Below the pieces are notes generated by a model. That model was not told the DNA's origin. It made no database searches and saw nothing but the letters and a program-made list of their open reading frames with translations. Positions 41,111-54,583 of a stretch of 64,000 nucleotides of DNA are shown here, one piece after another. Position 1 is the first letter of the stretch. The number at the start of each line of letters is the position of its first letter. Position numbers and translations under genes: made by a program. The DNA is from Diplonema papillatum (taxonomy: Eukaryota; Euglenozoa; Diplonemea; Diplonemida; Diplonemidae). Where the stretch lies: assembly GCA_030068145.1 (NCBI GenBank), contig JAPJBO010000001.1:930001-994000 (forward strand), read 5' to 3'.

Positions 41111-42282
41111 ACCACCGGTCATGGGGGTCTCTAGTAAACATGAGCAGGTTCGGTATAGCTAAATTTTAAAATAATTACGCTAAATCCTCGGAAGATTCTT
41201 TTATACGCCTAAGGGATACCGGCGGGGGTTAGTTTTCTTGGCCCACGTCCAGTGTGTATTGACTTGAGACGTGGCTCCAGCTGAAACTGGAGATAGGACA
41301 GTCCGCCCAGCAATACACGACACATTATCAGATGCTGTCATTCGACCCGACGGCTGCGTCCAGAATACCTTTGGCCACGAGCTAAGAGAATACGAACCCA
41401 GGGTTCATGTTCTCGCACGTTGGTGCAATCAGCAGGTGGAGAAAGCGGTCCGCGAGATGTCCGGAATGTGACAGCGCCACTCTGGCGACGCAATGATGTC
41501 TCGGTGCCCGGCTCATCCCGATCCGGCGAAACGAAACACATCCTGAAGACCATGCTTTAGAAAAAAGCTTTATAGCCAACCCCATTTTCGCGACAACGAA
41601 TCTTTCGACGAAAAACTATTTTTTGGCCACATTGAAGGCTGGTGCAGCTTGTTCAATAACACGGAATGCTAAGCCTGCAGCCACTCGGCCCATTCTGTTG
41701 GAAATTGCGGATTGCGGTGGTCGTGGCCCAAACCGTCGGGCCGTCGTGGCTCACTGGGACAGTGCTGTCCCCTCTTGCCGTGTCGTGTCCTCGCGTTGAC
41801 GGCAGACTCTACCACACCTGGCACGCGATAATACGGGAATTTATTGGGTGCGACCGCAGGGCCCCCTCACCATATTTTCCTGCATGTGTGGTGGAAACTT
41901 GTGCTCCACCGTTTTCGACAACTCTCAACGTTCTTTGGCTTAGTTCGCCATATTTCGCGACGTTCACGTCTTTGGCGAGCTCGCCGGCAAACCCTGGCGA
42001 ACCCCTTCACACTGCCCACGACCAGGGAAAACCAACGGAAATCCGTCTGTTTTTTCGTACTTTTTTCCGACTCAGACGGCGGTCTGACTTGTTTCGTATT
42101 TTTTCCCGACTCAGACGGCGGTCTGACTATTTTCAAAACAGCTAAGTACGAAAGAAGTCAGACAGGCGGCGGATTCTGGAAGATCTCGTCCGAGTCAGAC
42201 CGACTGCGAAGTATACGTAAAGTATAGCCAAATAGGTGGAAGAGGGGGGAGGTCGGAAAGGTAAAGGAAAAAGTCAGTCATC
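41111..42282. other. Intergenic and NUP205 5' flank
   Basis: No gene recognised. At about 42052-42130 a roughly 45-base unit with core GACTCAGACGGCGGTCTGAC is tandemly duplicated, and a related inverted piece lies at about 42185-42210, 70-230 bases before the NUP205 start codon. Confidence 0.5.
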
Positions 42283-45200
42283 ATGCAGTCGGCCGCCAGC
42301 AGTGCGGCGGACTTGTTTACAGATGGGCTGCACCCGTCGCAGCTGCAAGAAGTCATCAGCACCGGAGATGATGCAGGATTCCTTACGCACAAGGATCATT
42401 TCGTCCGCTTGTGCCTGCTGGGTCAAAGTGCGCCTCTGTCGGTAGTGCAGCAACTACTTTGTGTGAGTTGGATTATTTCTCCGTCGGCATTTCCCGATGC
42501 TGAGCTGGAGCGCCGCCCGAATCAACGCGCAGTGGTGCAGGAGATACTGAAGCAAGGCGTTGTCATGCGAACGGCATCACATTTAAGCACCCTGCTAAAG
42601 AAGATGGTGCACAATCCATCGTCTGCAGGTGTAGTCGACCCGCCGGAGGATGTTCTGCATGCTGTGGCAGCTCTGGTCGGAATTACTCAGCGCTTTCAGC
42701 TGGTTGCTGAAGAGATGCGTGAGCTGTTATCGGCACTGCACATCTGCCTCCAAGTACTGGAGAATCACAGTATCAACAATGCTGGCGGACACTGGGCCCA
42801 GGCATCGGGCAATGGCTCTTCAGCCACGCTGGCCGGCGCCCCCGTAGCGCCTCGTCTTCGATTCCCGCCCGGTACACCAGGCGCCTTGATCGAAGATACC
42901 GCATACATGCTGGCTGTGTGCATCATAAATGCCCTCCGCATGCCGCAGCAAGAAACCATGTCATTATGGGATCGAAACACTGGACGACCCAACCCCCCTG
43001 GTACGAATAGCTTGCAGCAAGATGCCTCGCTTCTCAATGAGCTACAGGATCTCACACGAAAAACGGAGAGATCTCCCCCAGGCTCGCATGTCGTTGACAA
43101 AATTGCGCACGTCGGCCACGGCGACAAACGCAGCAGAGAAGAAGCAGCCGGCTACTACGCCATGGTCTTGATTGGCGTATCATCCTTTCTAATGGCGAAC
43201 GATGACCAAGAAGCGAAGAATGCTGGTGCTATTGCCCTTCAGATGTGTTGCGGCTCTGTGACACAGCTAGCGATTGGAAGCAAAGTGTTAGCTAAGTGCA
43301 ATTGGAAAGGTGGCGTTTTCCGACCTGGCTTCGTCAAGAATGAACGAGATGACGGGCTACTGACCGTGCAGTTCGATGATGGAGAGGAGGAACACGTGCC
43401 GGCCGCTCATGTAGCGTTAGACGTGTCACTGCAGCTAAGAGGTCGCGGTTGGTCGAGAGTACGGGACTGGTTTCCGCGGCTTTTTTCTTGCGGGCTGGGG
43501 ACTCTTATATCGCAAGATACCCTCCTTCACTGCATGAGCACCGCTCTCGACTGCTGGTTAGCGGAGACTATGGTCCTTCTCGTGGATGTCATTATCCCGG
43601 ATCAGCAGCAGCAGTATCGTTTGTGGGAGGAATCTCTGCGGCAAGCCGATATCCCAGTGCATGGGCAACCAGATGCTTTCAACGACTACGCTCACCCGAC
43701 CCATCACGCTAGAAACATGCAAGACCAGCAAGTACCTATTCCTGAGTGTGTCATACTGTATGATGTGCTCAAGGCCATCGCTTTCCTCGTGTCGCCGGAT
43801 TCCGACGACACTCTACTGCAAGAAAGAGAGGACTCCGACTCGTGGCGGCTCACCGTTGTCAGCGACATTCTTGAGTACTGCAAACCGGATCCTCAGCTGT
43901 CCAACCCGCGTCCCGGTACGGCCATGTTCTTCCGTTTTGTACGCAAAGCTCATGGGGCACAAGGACCTATCACGTGGCTCATTGAATCGTCACCTGGTCG
44001 CCAAGGTGACCTCGATACCACCTGTCTGGCTGTGTTGAGTGCGTACTTACAGATCTGCGACGCTTTGTGTATGACGGATGAATCCTGTCAATTCATTTTT
44101 TCCATGATGCAGTCTGATGCTGAGCCGCCGTCTACATTTCACATCTCCCTCAGGTACCTTTCAATTTCCTTTCAGAACTCGCATTCTGTTTACTTCGTGG
44201 TCCAGTACGTGACTTCTTGTTGCGTTAGTGGGAGTCATTTGCATGCAAATGAGTACCATACTACTTGCGGCTTTCCTTATAGTGAAATTGAACACCACAG
44301 GTTTCTAATTACAGATCCAGAATCTGTTTTCGTATCGCAAATGGCAGACAGCAGCGCACAGCACGGAGGGCAGAAAGGATTTGATGGAGCATTCGATCTT
44401 GCTGGTTATCGGACCCACGGCAGCGGACCACTTGCAGGCTCCAAAGACCACAAGGAAAGAGTAGAAGACTTCCTTTGCTCTGCGGTCTCGCTCATTAGTA
44501 CATTCATCACGCGCTCAAACCAGGTGCGCAACATCGTTACACAGCAGCCAGACCTTCTCAACAGCTGCTTTACGAAGTTATTCACACTGCTTGAAAGACC
44601 CGTATCCGGAAGGGTCGTAGGCCAAGTGTTCCAGGCTTTGGCTGCGTGGTGTGATGGCCATGATTCGGCTGTCCACATGTGGCTAAAGATCTGTCGTGGG
44701 GGTATCGTTCCGTACCCAGACCCGGCTCAGTCCCGTCTGTACAATGCTGGTGGTCTTCCTTTTCACGCACAGCAGCCCGACTTCTTCAACCAGTCCCTTC
44801 GCGCCCCCACGGAGTTCCCCCATACGTCTACTATGCAAACACCGTTCGGGATGAACGATTTCGGCAGTTTGCCATTAATTTCAGGCCCTCCCACATCTGG
44901 ACAAGCAGCTGGGAGCGGACTTGAATACGAGCTTGCACAAGAGAGAAGAAGTCGCAGGTACCCTCAGACGATTGGGTTCCTCACACTGTTGCTGAAATTT
45001 CTCAATACTATAAATTGGAGAGTTGCTGCCCATCAAGAACTGCCCCTGCACGAGCTTGCGGCGGTGTACACACGCTGGATCGTCGAATCTGTTTTCTCGC
45101 GATGGGACGATCAGCGTTATGATGTCATGTCAGAAAAGTGGACACTTGTCAGTTTGATCCTGCGCATACTCCGCGTGGCGTTGCAAATCCCAGATCCAAT

Positions 45201-48200
45201 CGTGGTGCCGAGAGACGAAACTATTGAGAAGCAAATGATGATGCAGAGTCAAAACAGCGCGTCACACGCACTCAGAAGTCGGTCACCTCAGAGTGCTGTG
45301 TGGGCCTTTATTTCTCAAGCTGATTTGCTGCAGAGAATACTTTCTGTTTCGATGGAACGTCGGGAACGCGGACGGACAGGTGCTATCATGGATGAGCTTC
45401 TTGCACAAGCACTAACCACGATCAACGTCATACTGCGGTGTTCCAAGCAGCGTCCTGCGCAACTGAAGGCAGCGCGCGCGCACCAACCGATGGGAAAAGG
45501 CGTTGCGCAAGATGTTGCCGACTGGGACAATGGAGGACTTGTCATGAAGCTAGCATCCGAAGAGTGGCACAGCATTACGCTTAAGAACTCCAATCCTCAC
45601 CTCATATCGCAGTTGTGCTTACTCATCCTCCTTGATCTCTCGCAGAGCGGGTGCCGACTGTCTCACCTTTTTATTGCATCGAACAGAGGGCGGCCAGAAG
45701 ACATTACGAGAGATGCTGAGGAAATGCTGCTCACAACGGCGAAGGCGACTTATCACCAAATGATAGGCCACGCACAAGCAAAATCCGCAGCAGAGAGTCT
45801 TGATCGTTTCGTAATTCGCCAATTGGAAGCAGGCGTTCGCGTAGGGAAGCTGCTTGACCCCTTGAAAAGGCATCTAATTATGCCTATGGAGCAAGCGGGA
45901 ATGGTACGTGAAGTTGCGGAGTTGCGTGCATTGCTTCAGATGTTCGTGGACAACAAAGTTGAAAAGGTGCAGGAAGTGCTCGCAGAAATACTATCCGCAG
46001 ATGTCGCAGATGAGGTAGACTCGCGCCGTGTTTTGATTTGTGGTATCCTTCAAGAAACGTTGGCGCGTGGTGCCGGCTATTATAACTTGGCTCATATGCT
46101 CTGCGGGATTCCCGAGCGCTATGTTGAAGCGCGGACTCGTGGTAACCCGAGCATGAATGAGGCATCGGTTCTGAGACCATACGGTGTGCAAAGACGCACA
46201 TGTCTGTCGACAATCGTCGAGCGACTTGCGGAACATGACTTCGCATTTGTAAAGGCGAATCCTGTTACTGCAACTCACTTCCTGCGGGTTCTCTCGTGTT
46301 TGGCATCTGACAAGGTTGTTGGGAAAGCCGTTCTTGCACATTTTCGCAGTGTAAACCTCGTGGACAAACTAGCCTCGTTGCTGAAGGAGAAGTTGACGGA
46401 GCTTCCGCTTCAACCTACTGTATGTGGATTTCAATGCAAGTTTCTTCCTTCTCATCTATAGTCAGAACCCCCAACAGCGTAGAACTAGAATCACCCAACT
46501 ACACAGACCGTCCCCGATGCGAGCAATATTTCGCGCCAATTTAGCATGTGCGCCGCAATCTTGCAGCTCGCAGCTCTCGAACTGTTCACGAACCAGAATA
46601 CTGGCGCACAGGGTCACGTATGGCAGTTTTGTTACCTGTTTCTTTTTGTGTAGTAATGCCCTTGTATCCCATCCCACTCAAAATGAATTTGTGCCTTCAT
46701 ATCCCATTTCAAACAAGTTTGGACAAGCTGGGACTTGGGGGCACAATTGTTTGGTCCAAATTTTGGGTTCTAAATTTGGTTCCAAAATTCTGGTTAATCA
46801 CAGGATCCCTGCTACCAAGTTTTTTCGGCTAGTTGCGAGGAAGTGCCGTCGAGAAAGTTGCTCAAAGCAAGAACGTCGAGGACGCAACAAAGGCTATGGT
46901 AGGGCTCACATCAGATCTAAAAGCTTGGCGTAGCGGCATGGATGAATCAGACTGACTGGCACAACAGGATTTCCCGCATTAGCAACATCATCATCTCCAT
47001 TCTCAAGATCGGACAAAAGCACACACACAACAAACAACTGGCCCATTTTTTCCGAGCCCCATCCTTTTTCCTGACCCCAGTATTATCCTGTCACGGAGTG
47101 TTGATTGCTTCAAAGTTCGTCTTTGAGGATGGACACATGCTACTGCAGTTCTGGCACAGCCGAACACTGCCTGTTACCATTTCGTCTGCCTTCGTGCTAC
47201 ACCCTCCTCTAAACGGTTAAATGGTTCTAAGCCTTGGCCCATCCTCTGTTTCATGCCCACTCAGATTCTCAAGATGCTGGTTACAACTCGCATATCGCAG
47301 CATCCGCTGTTGCTCGAAGGCATCCGCAGTCTTGACATGGACTCGCTCCCGAGGGCACCGGAGCTTCGGGACAAGCTTTCTGTTCCCCTCATAATCGAAG
47401 ATGATAATGGTGTTCCACGATACAATTTAGAAGCACTCGAAGATCAGTTGTGCGGCTCTCCTGAAGCAACAGAGGCTCTGCAATTGGCAGCTGATGCAAA
47501 TGCGTCGTTCAGTGTGTATCCTGTCATTGTGGAATATGTTGCCGCCTGGTGTCGTTTGGTAGACATAACCCTTGTGAGCATCGAAGCTGAGGCTGAAGCG
47601 GCCATCGAAAGGTGTGTTCCTAAATATTTCATCGAAACTCAGGAGCTGGCGAACAGAAAGTCTTCAAAAACCCGAGCTCGATGTTTTGCCAACAAGCAGA
47701 CAGAAAAGTGCAACTGAAGTTCTCCTACTAGTGCTCAGCAGAGCGAGCTTCTACCGTATTTCTTCTGTAGGAAATCCTACCCCAGGGTTCGCAAACCCAT
47801 CTGACACCCTCCTTGATGTAGCGGATCTCGCAGCCGGGCGAGCCACAATGTAATGTCATGGTTGCCAGGACGGAGTAAAGGTGTTTGTTTGCTTTCCGTT
47901 TGACTCTGTCCAGCTTTTCCTACGAAACAGGTCATCCGTTGCTGAGCTAGACGAAATTCTTTTCCAGACTTTGCTGACCCTGGTTAATCGCATGTCCATG
48001 AACCTGTCTCGTGCACACGGTATCGCTCAGGCAGAAGACGTTGTAGATGCTCTGATTTCAAAGCAGCGAGTCCGCATTGACATTTTGCTCTCCCGAGCTG
48101 CACTCGCTTTGGTCGACACCATTCACTACCGATCCAACAATAAAGCGGTCCCTGCACGGTCAGCAGAACAACTAGGTCACTTGCTTAGACCACTTTTGCA

Positions 48201-50546
48201 GTGCTTGTGCGACGCAGAAGACAAAGAACTGAGGACAAATCTGTACACGGTATGTTCAACTCCCTTTCTCACTCTCCGGAACTCTTCTGTATGTCGACCA
48301 GCAACTGCCGCCGAAGAGCGTAACGCGCGCGTTTCACTGTCATGACAAGCAATGGATACAGCTGCGGGAGCCTTTTTTATGTGTCTCGGAGTGGCAGGAC
48401 CAAAAGCATTGTCGGCAGCTCAAACCCGTTTGGGGTTCTTCAATGAGACGTTCCCATGTACGCACGTTCACACAAACACATGCCCAACAGGTAGTCACTG
48501 CGTTCTTGTATCATGTAGATTCTCCGAGTCTTGAAGAAATGACGGATGTTCAAAATGTTGGTAATCAACATGTCGTCGACAAAATGCAGGTACGCCACTG
48601 TCACTTTTGTCGTCAGCACGCCCTGGCCGCAGGATGTGCTGGAAAACACCACTGTGTTGCATTTCCCTTCAGTGGTGGAATAGTGACCAACAGTCAAGTG
48701 CTGTCGACTCTTACCACGACAGCAACGGCCTCGTTAAGCTTATCTTGGCAAGCATCAAATAATTCCATCAACAGATGAGACGCGCGTGTCAGGATGAGTT
48801 CTTCAGGAACCCTCAAGCGCTACTAACAAGATTAGTTGCAGATGTATCGAGTGTAGATTCGATGGGCATGCTCACAACAGCCGCATGGACAACGTTGGCA
48901 AAGACAATCGAGTGGGATGAAGAAGAGCAACTGCTGAGCGAACTACATGGGTCAAACCTAGTTAGTCAACATCTGGCGAACTACGATGCCGTCCTGTGTG
49001 AAATTCTTCGCGTTGCCGGACATGGCGACACAACTGGCTCGCAGCACCTTGGAGGTTATCAAGCATTCATGTCGTTTCTCCTTGCATATGCTAGTTCGCC
49101 CGGAGGAAGTCGTGCTCTAACAGAACATCACGGGTTCTTACTTTGTCTGACGAAGTGTAGGTTCTTAGATGCTTGTGGGGACAGTTTTCCTTCGACTTCG
49201 CAGCTCATGCAGCAAAGGTGCGCTCAAGTTGCACTTCCTGTGCTTCGGGTCGTGTGCACTGTCGTCGAGCGCTTGATATCTGACCTGTCGGTCATCCAAC
49301 AGCTGCAATCACTTCTGCATCAGCACAGCAGATTGTTTCATTTCATAATGCGTCGTCCATTCAACCTTTCCAAGACCGAGGACTTGATCGACATGCCTTC
49401 GCTCTCCCTATTGGAAACCGCTACTCGGCTTCTTGCCATGTTTTCACGGACATCTGCTCCATGTGGCAAGGAGACCCCGGCTTATGTTCAGCAGTTCCAG
49501 CTTCGAAGTATCTTGGCAGAGTTTTCGTCCAGAGCTACATGGACGAACAAGCTTATCCGGCAGGCTCCTGTGCCAACTCTTCATGTACAGCGCGATGACT
49601 CATCGGACCTCACCAAAGATGCGGTATGACTTTTGACTTGCTCCTAGAAGTGCCAGTGCAGGAAAATGCTAAAAAGGTCGAAATGAAGTTTTGTACATTC
49701 GCTTTTTAAACCAACCTACGGTAGTTCATCTGTGCCTTACACTCACCACCACCAGGCGACGCAAGCCGTCGGCGGAATAATGTTCAATGTGCTGAGCTGT
49801 ATGCGAAGGGTGAGCGATATATACGTCAAGTCGGATTCGTTCCAGCCGTTGTTTGAGTTGACTTTACATGATTGTGACGGTCTTTCCAACACTGCAAACC
49901 GAGTCGATCTTACAGTGTTGCTGTTTTGTTTGAGAGACATGTTCGCAACCTCGCATCACCTTCTCAAAACGCATCCTGGAAGCGGTTCATCCCATTCACC
50001 AGAGCTGCTGGTAAGGGCTGCACAGGTTGATGCTGTTCTTGTCGTGACACATCACTCTGTGGCTGAAGCACTGATTTTACTGCTGTACCACCTACGAGGG
50101 TCGACAGAACCACGCTTTAGAAACCAGGCTCAGCAGCATTTGGAGCCTGTTCTTCAGGTATCATTTTCATTTGCGCATTCAAACCAGCGTCCCAACGAAC
50201 CGATCACTGCGGCTCAGCCGGTGCGAGCTGAATGCTAAAGAATCATCCGGAAAGTGTGCAGCAGGAACGAAGCGGTTTCGCTGGTCCACTGAGTTGAAAA
50301 CTAGATCACAATCGATGGACCGGGTGTACAAGTAAACAACAAGGCGAATACAATTGATTACCAAACATCTCCCGCAAACCGCCTCGTCGGGTGAATAACG
50401 CCAGTGTATTACTGTGGTGCGTGGCTTACTCTCTACACTTGCAGAACCATGGTTCTGAGTTCCAACCCTATGAGACGAGGTGGCAGGGTGTCTGCAACAA
50501 CTTCATCTGCCGTGGCCTGTTCAGCTGGCACGATCTGCTGAACTAG
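42283..50546 (+). CDS. NUP205: Nucleoporin Nup205/Nup192
   Basis: Ten exons: 42283-44153, 44301-46419, 46507-46617, 46833-46898, 47265-47611, 47931-48249, 48491-48589, 48775-49623, 49756-50157, 50445-50546. All joins keep phase and give about 2094 aa, near the usual 1700-2100. The protein is an all-helical solenoid. Comparable stretches to animal Nup205 include the AVSLISTFITRSNQVRNIV block, FQALAAWCDGHDSAVHMWL, RRYPQTIGFLTLLLKFLN and EKWTLVSLILRILR. The C-terminal half has helical repeats such as DASNISRQFSMCAAILQLAA. It is an inner-ring scaffold of the nuclear pore. A segment at about residues 330-380 (GSKVLAKCNWKGGVFRPGFV...LTVQFDDGEEEHVP) resembles a Tudor/SH3-like barrel, which is unexpected in this family. 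Exon 8 may start earlier (48694), but that version has an in-frame TAA. Nup188 is the main alternative. Confidence 0.8.
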
Positions 50547-51114
50547 CAGGAATGGGGCAGCAGAGGAATCTGAATTGGTGCGTCTTGTTATGATTCTGGA
50601 TGTGGCTGTTGGAAAGGCGGTTGCGCAAGCACGCTATCACAAGTTCCTGCAGAACCCAACAGTGTAAAAAGTCACAAGTTTTTCTCTGGGGCCCGCGGGT
50701 ACATCTCTTTCCGGTACGTCTTATTTCCGGTACATAATTGTTCTGGTACGTTTTTTTTCCATGTCCACACTGAATCTTATTCCGAGGCAGGTCAGAGTTA
50801 CCTACTACTATACTGCCCAAAGACGAATAGTTACCAGTACACGTCTTCTTGGCGGATAGTCACCTACCGTGAAGCCAAAGCTCGAGAGACCAGAAGCAGC
50901 GGCCTTTCGCACGTTTCCTGCCTTTGCGGTTGGTGCAGATGCCTGGGTCAGCAACGATTCTGGCTCTGTATTCACTGGTGCAGTCACTTCTGCTGTCTCC
51001 CGAGGCCGGACTTGCACGGGAACACGCGATTGCGAAAGAGGTTTATCATCAAGAGATGAACCGTCGTCGTCCGCCGAAGAAGTGTCATCCACCGAAGAGT
51101 CGCTCACGTCGCTG
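50547..51114. other. Intergenic, start of TE nest
   Basis: Contains TTCCGGTACGTC-type repeats and an imperfect inverted repeat (50666-50702) paired with 53517-53553. No gene. Confidence 0.5.
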
Positions 51115-51450
<336 letters not shown>

Positions 51451-52470
51451 CGGTGGGACGCCGGGACCCTGCTACACTATTTCTGGGAATGCCCGGGAAT
51501 CTACGCTGCCGACTCGAAGTCGCAGGAGTGGCGGCAGAGAATATGCCCCTATGCCTGAGCACACGGGGGATTCCCCCCAACGGAACCCCGCCGGCACTCG
51601 TGGAGAGGGTCCAGAAGCTGATCGGGACCATCTTCATCGAGATGGCGCAAGCGCAGCAGAATATCGCGACGACGCGCCCCTGGGAGCTTGCCTCCGCCGC
51701 GGCAGGGAGATATGACGTTGAGCTGGCAAGGGACAGCCGTGAGCTCCTCACGAAGCAGATCGGGACGCGCTTCGCGGCGACGCTTGTCTACTGGCTAAGG
51801 AATCTACGTTGGGTCAACACCCCCCCTCTCCCTACGACCGGCGTGGAACTCGCTTTGGATTTTGAGGCCTACACGCGATCCAAGCTGCCTGGGGAAACGT
51901 TTGCCGAAAAAGGGTTGCAGCTAGCACGAGCCATCAACGACCTAAGCTTTGCTGACACGGGGGCCTCAGCCTTCCCCGGGAAGTGGCGACAGGGTGTATG
52001 CTCTTTACGCTGCCTGGGTGCGCCGGCAATGCCGGGATTCACACACCGTCCACGTTTTGCAGCTGGACGGAGGACAGAGGTGATGTTAAACGGCACAGAA
52101 GCAGTATGCTCCAAAGACAGCTGGAACGACGCCAAACCTGTGTACCCTCAGGACGTAGCCTTCGCTCAATGGAAGCTGAAGTTTCCCATCAAGGTGTTAG
52201 CCGCCGCCGTAGGCCGCGCAGTCGCGAGAAAGAAGAGGGCCCGCAGCGTTAAGGCGGCGACCCCCGCGAGACGAGCTCACCCGCCGGCCAGAGCGCCCGC
52301 TGCAGCACCAACTCCGGTGCCGCCACTCACTGTGGCAGAGCCGCAACCTGCAGCGCGCCTCCGGAGCGACTTACGCCCGCCGTAGCAGTGCGAAGAGAAG
52401 TGAGGAGACCGGAAACTCCCCGGAGAGATGGTCCCTGCACTCTAACTCGTCTCTCTCTCTCTCTCTCTCT
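51451..52470 (+). mobile_element. 5'-truncated LINE (non-LTR retrotransposon), 3' end
   Basis: The first ~100 bases encode HYFWECPG in one frame, the H/C part of the Cys-His knuckle that follows reverse transcriptase in many LINEs. A frameshift then leads to a second frame to 52385 containing LVYWLRNLRWVNTPPLPTTG and ELALDFEAYTRSKLPG, a conserved C-terminal block of such elements. Reverse transcriptase and endonuclease are absent. It ends with an Ala/Pro-rich tail, a stop, and a 3' UTR (52408-52470) finishing in a CT run; the same 3' sequence occurs at 15460-15512 and 56578-56619. Dead copy. Confidence 0.75.
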
Positions 52471-53690
52471 AAGTACTTCTTGGACGAAAGCAATGGCCAA
52501 GATGAACAGTGCCACTCGAAAAGTGAGAATGACGGAGGGGGTGGCCCAGGCAACTGCGAAAACCCTCGACAAGATTAATGTGCATGTTAGCTTCAAGAAA
52601 CTGGGCTACTTCCTTGGGTGCCCGGGGAGTTCGGCGAAAAATGATGTCAAACTCCGTAAGTTGCCAGACTACGTGTGGACACCAGCAAGCACTCAACTGG
52701 AACGGGGATGAACGTGTGCTACCGCAGCTCCGAAACCCGTTTCTGAACTGAACTGCTGTCCAAGGTGCAACCTCTATGTCGTTACCTCCTTCCTTGACGA
52801 ACACATCAGCCGTCACATTGGCTCGGCGCCGCCAAGCACCACAGCCTTCACAAGATGCCCAGTCACAGGTTGACGTGAACGCCGGAGCTGGAGGCGAAGA
52901 GGATCCTGAGGAAGAGGTCAACGTGCCACAATCGCAGTTCCACAGCTCGAGCAGGAAGTTCAGTTGTGTTGCACCATGCAAGTTCACCGCTGGACAACAG
53001 AGAACCTGGATTCCTCACACCAAAGTGTGCCCACACTGGAAACGTCACTGTACGAAGAACAACCTCATGCGCTTCTCAAGAAGTAAGCTACTTCGCTGAC
53101 CTTCCATGTCTTGTCATCTGCCTTCTACGTTTTCTTCATCATGCGACACGCCGCAACTTTGAATCGACACATCGGTTCATCAGTCGATGTCCCCCTCCCG
53201 GCCACCGCCACCCAGCTCGCAAACTCCCTTACCTCGGCCAGTGCGGAGCGTGAAGAAATGGATGGCACCTGTCGTGAAGTGTGTAGCGATCACCGGCAGA
53301 CTGCCTTACATTTTGTTTCCGACACCGCCTCATGCTACGATGCCCCTCGAGCCCGCCACTTTTTGAGAATATTGACGAGTCTTACCCGGCGAGAGTCCGA
53401 TTTCCCATTTTCTGCATTCGCCTGTATCGATAGACGTCCAGGGAACGAGAAGCCGCCGCGCGGGTGCCCAGCGTGTTCACTACATCATACAATTTCTACC
53501 TGCACTTTGCCGATCGACCCGCGGGCTCTGGGGGTAAGTTTTTGTGACTTTTTCCGGTACGTCTTTCTCTTACAAATTCCGGTAGTCTAAAGTGATGCAA
53601 ATAGACTGGGCTATGGCACCCGCCAACGGTATTAACACTTAGCATCGTGATATCTTTGATTTCAACAAGCCTGCCGACACACAGGAAACA
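52471..53690. other. Unassigned repeat-like sequence
   Basis: Open frames at 52500-52711, 52776-53099 and 53111-53590 have Cys/His-containing pieces (SRKFSCVAPCKFTAG; CPACSLHHTISTC) but no identifiable domain or mutual frame. The right inverted repeat of the nest lies at 53517-53553. Probably TE debris. Confidence 0.4.
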
Positions 53691-54020
53691 ATGGATTACG
53701 TGCAAACATTTGTCTCGGCATCGCAGTTCGATAACGTGACAACGAAGGTATGCCCTTTCGAGAGGTGGGAGGCAACCGGGCAATGTTATTTTCTGAGAAT
53801 CGCAATCCGTTCAGCTGCTGATACACGTGCTGTATTGTCACCAGTGAACGTGAATCCAAGTCGTGAAAAACACTGTCAAAATGATTCAAAACAGCACATT
53901 ACCTACACTTATTGACAGGTAATGACCTTGGCAGCCGACGTGGTCAAAATCATTGCCGAGCTCCTGGGAGTATCAGTAACTCGCAGAGTCTCTTCCGAAG
54001 TAGCCAGCATTTTGCGCTGA
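53691..54020 (+). CDS. Small two-exon ORF, or last exons of an unseen gene
   Basis: Exons 53691-53747 and 53919-54020 (GTATGC/TGACAG, phase 0) encode 52 aa: an MDYVQTFVSASQFDNVTTK part and a helical ADVVKIIAELLGVSVTRRV part. The frame is also open upstream to an AG at about 53643, so it may be the end of a longer gene. No family recognised. Confidence 0.35.
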
Positions 54021-54583
54021 TAGGTTAGATGCGCACGCGCACAAGAGGAGATAGACATCACTCCTTCACACTCGACTCTTTTTTTTAAGAAAGATCAAAT
54101 TTCCGAGTTTGTGCACCTCGGTACGTGAGATTTGTCATCTAGAAGCAGCCCTACGACGACCGAGAGAAAAAATAAAAAAAGCACTCAATTCTTGGCCTTT
54201 CTAGTTTTGTTCGTCGTAGATTCGTTTTGTGAGCAAGGTTGCTAGACCACTTCGGCGAGGAGACTGCAAAAGAGTACACCGACACAAGTCCAGGTGTGGG
54301 CTTCATGGTCAAGTGTGTACGTAGATTCGTGATGGCTTTGTGAGAGAGACAGGGGCGGGGATATTCACACCCTTGCAGTCCAGTTCCACCCAATAGGTGT
54401 TTCCATCGACAACAGAGGTACGGAAAGCGTCCAAACTTGCACGTAGTGACTGTCCACTACAGGGCCTGCCTGACTGCGACTGGTCTAGCTTTCTTGTTCG
54501 GTGACCCAGAAATCTAGCCGAGAGGGCCGTCCATACTAAAGTCTCCAACTCAGCATGGCAGAGAAAAAAGTGCAAGGACACAG
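54021..54583. other. Intergenic, no gene seen
   Basis: A short upstream ORF (ATG at 54554, stop overlapping the next start region) precedes the following gene and could affect its translation. Confidence 0.45.

Noticed and set aside
41393-41440. Third tRNA-like B-box on the minus strand
   Set aside because: The B-box is weak (GGGTTCGTATTC) and no A-box lies at the right distance.
46942-47220. ORF between NUP205 exons as an extra exon
   Set aside because: Its frame does not connect by phase, while a 66-base exon (46833-46898) joins directly to 47265 in frame.
48760-48762. Stop-codon reassignment (TAA read as Gln)
   Set aside because: RAB4 and MICU1 frames end at TAA where the family ends, and an alternative acceptor avoids this TAA.
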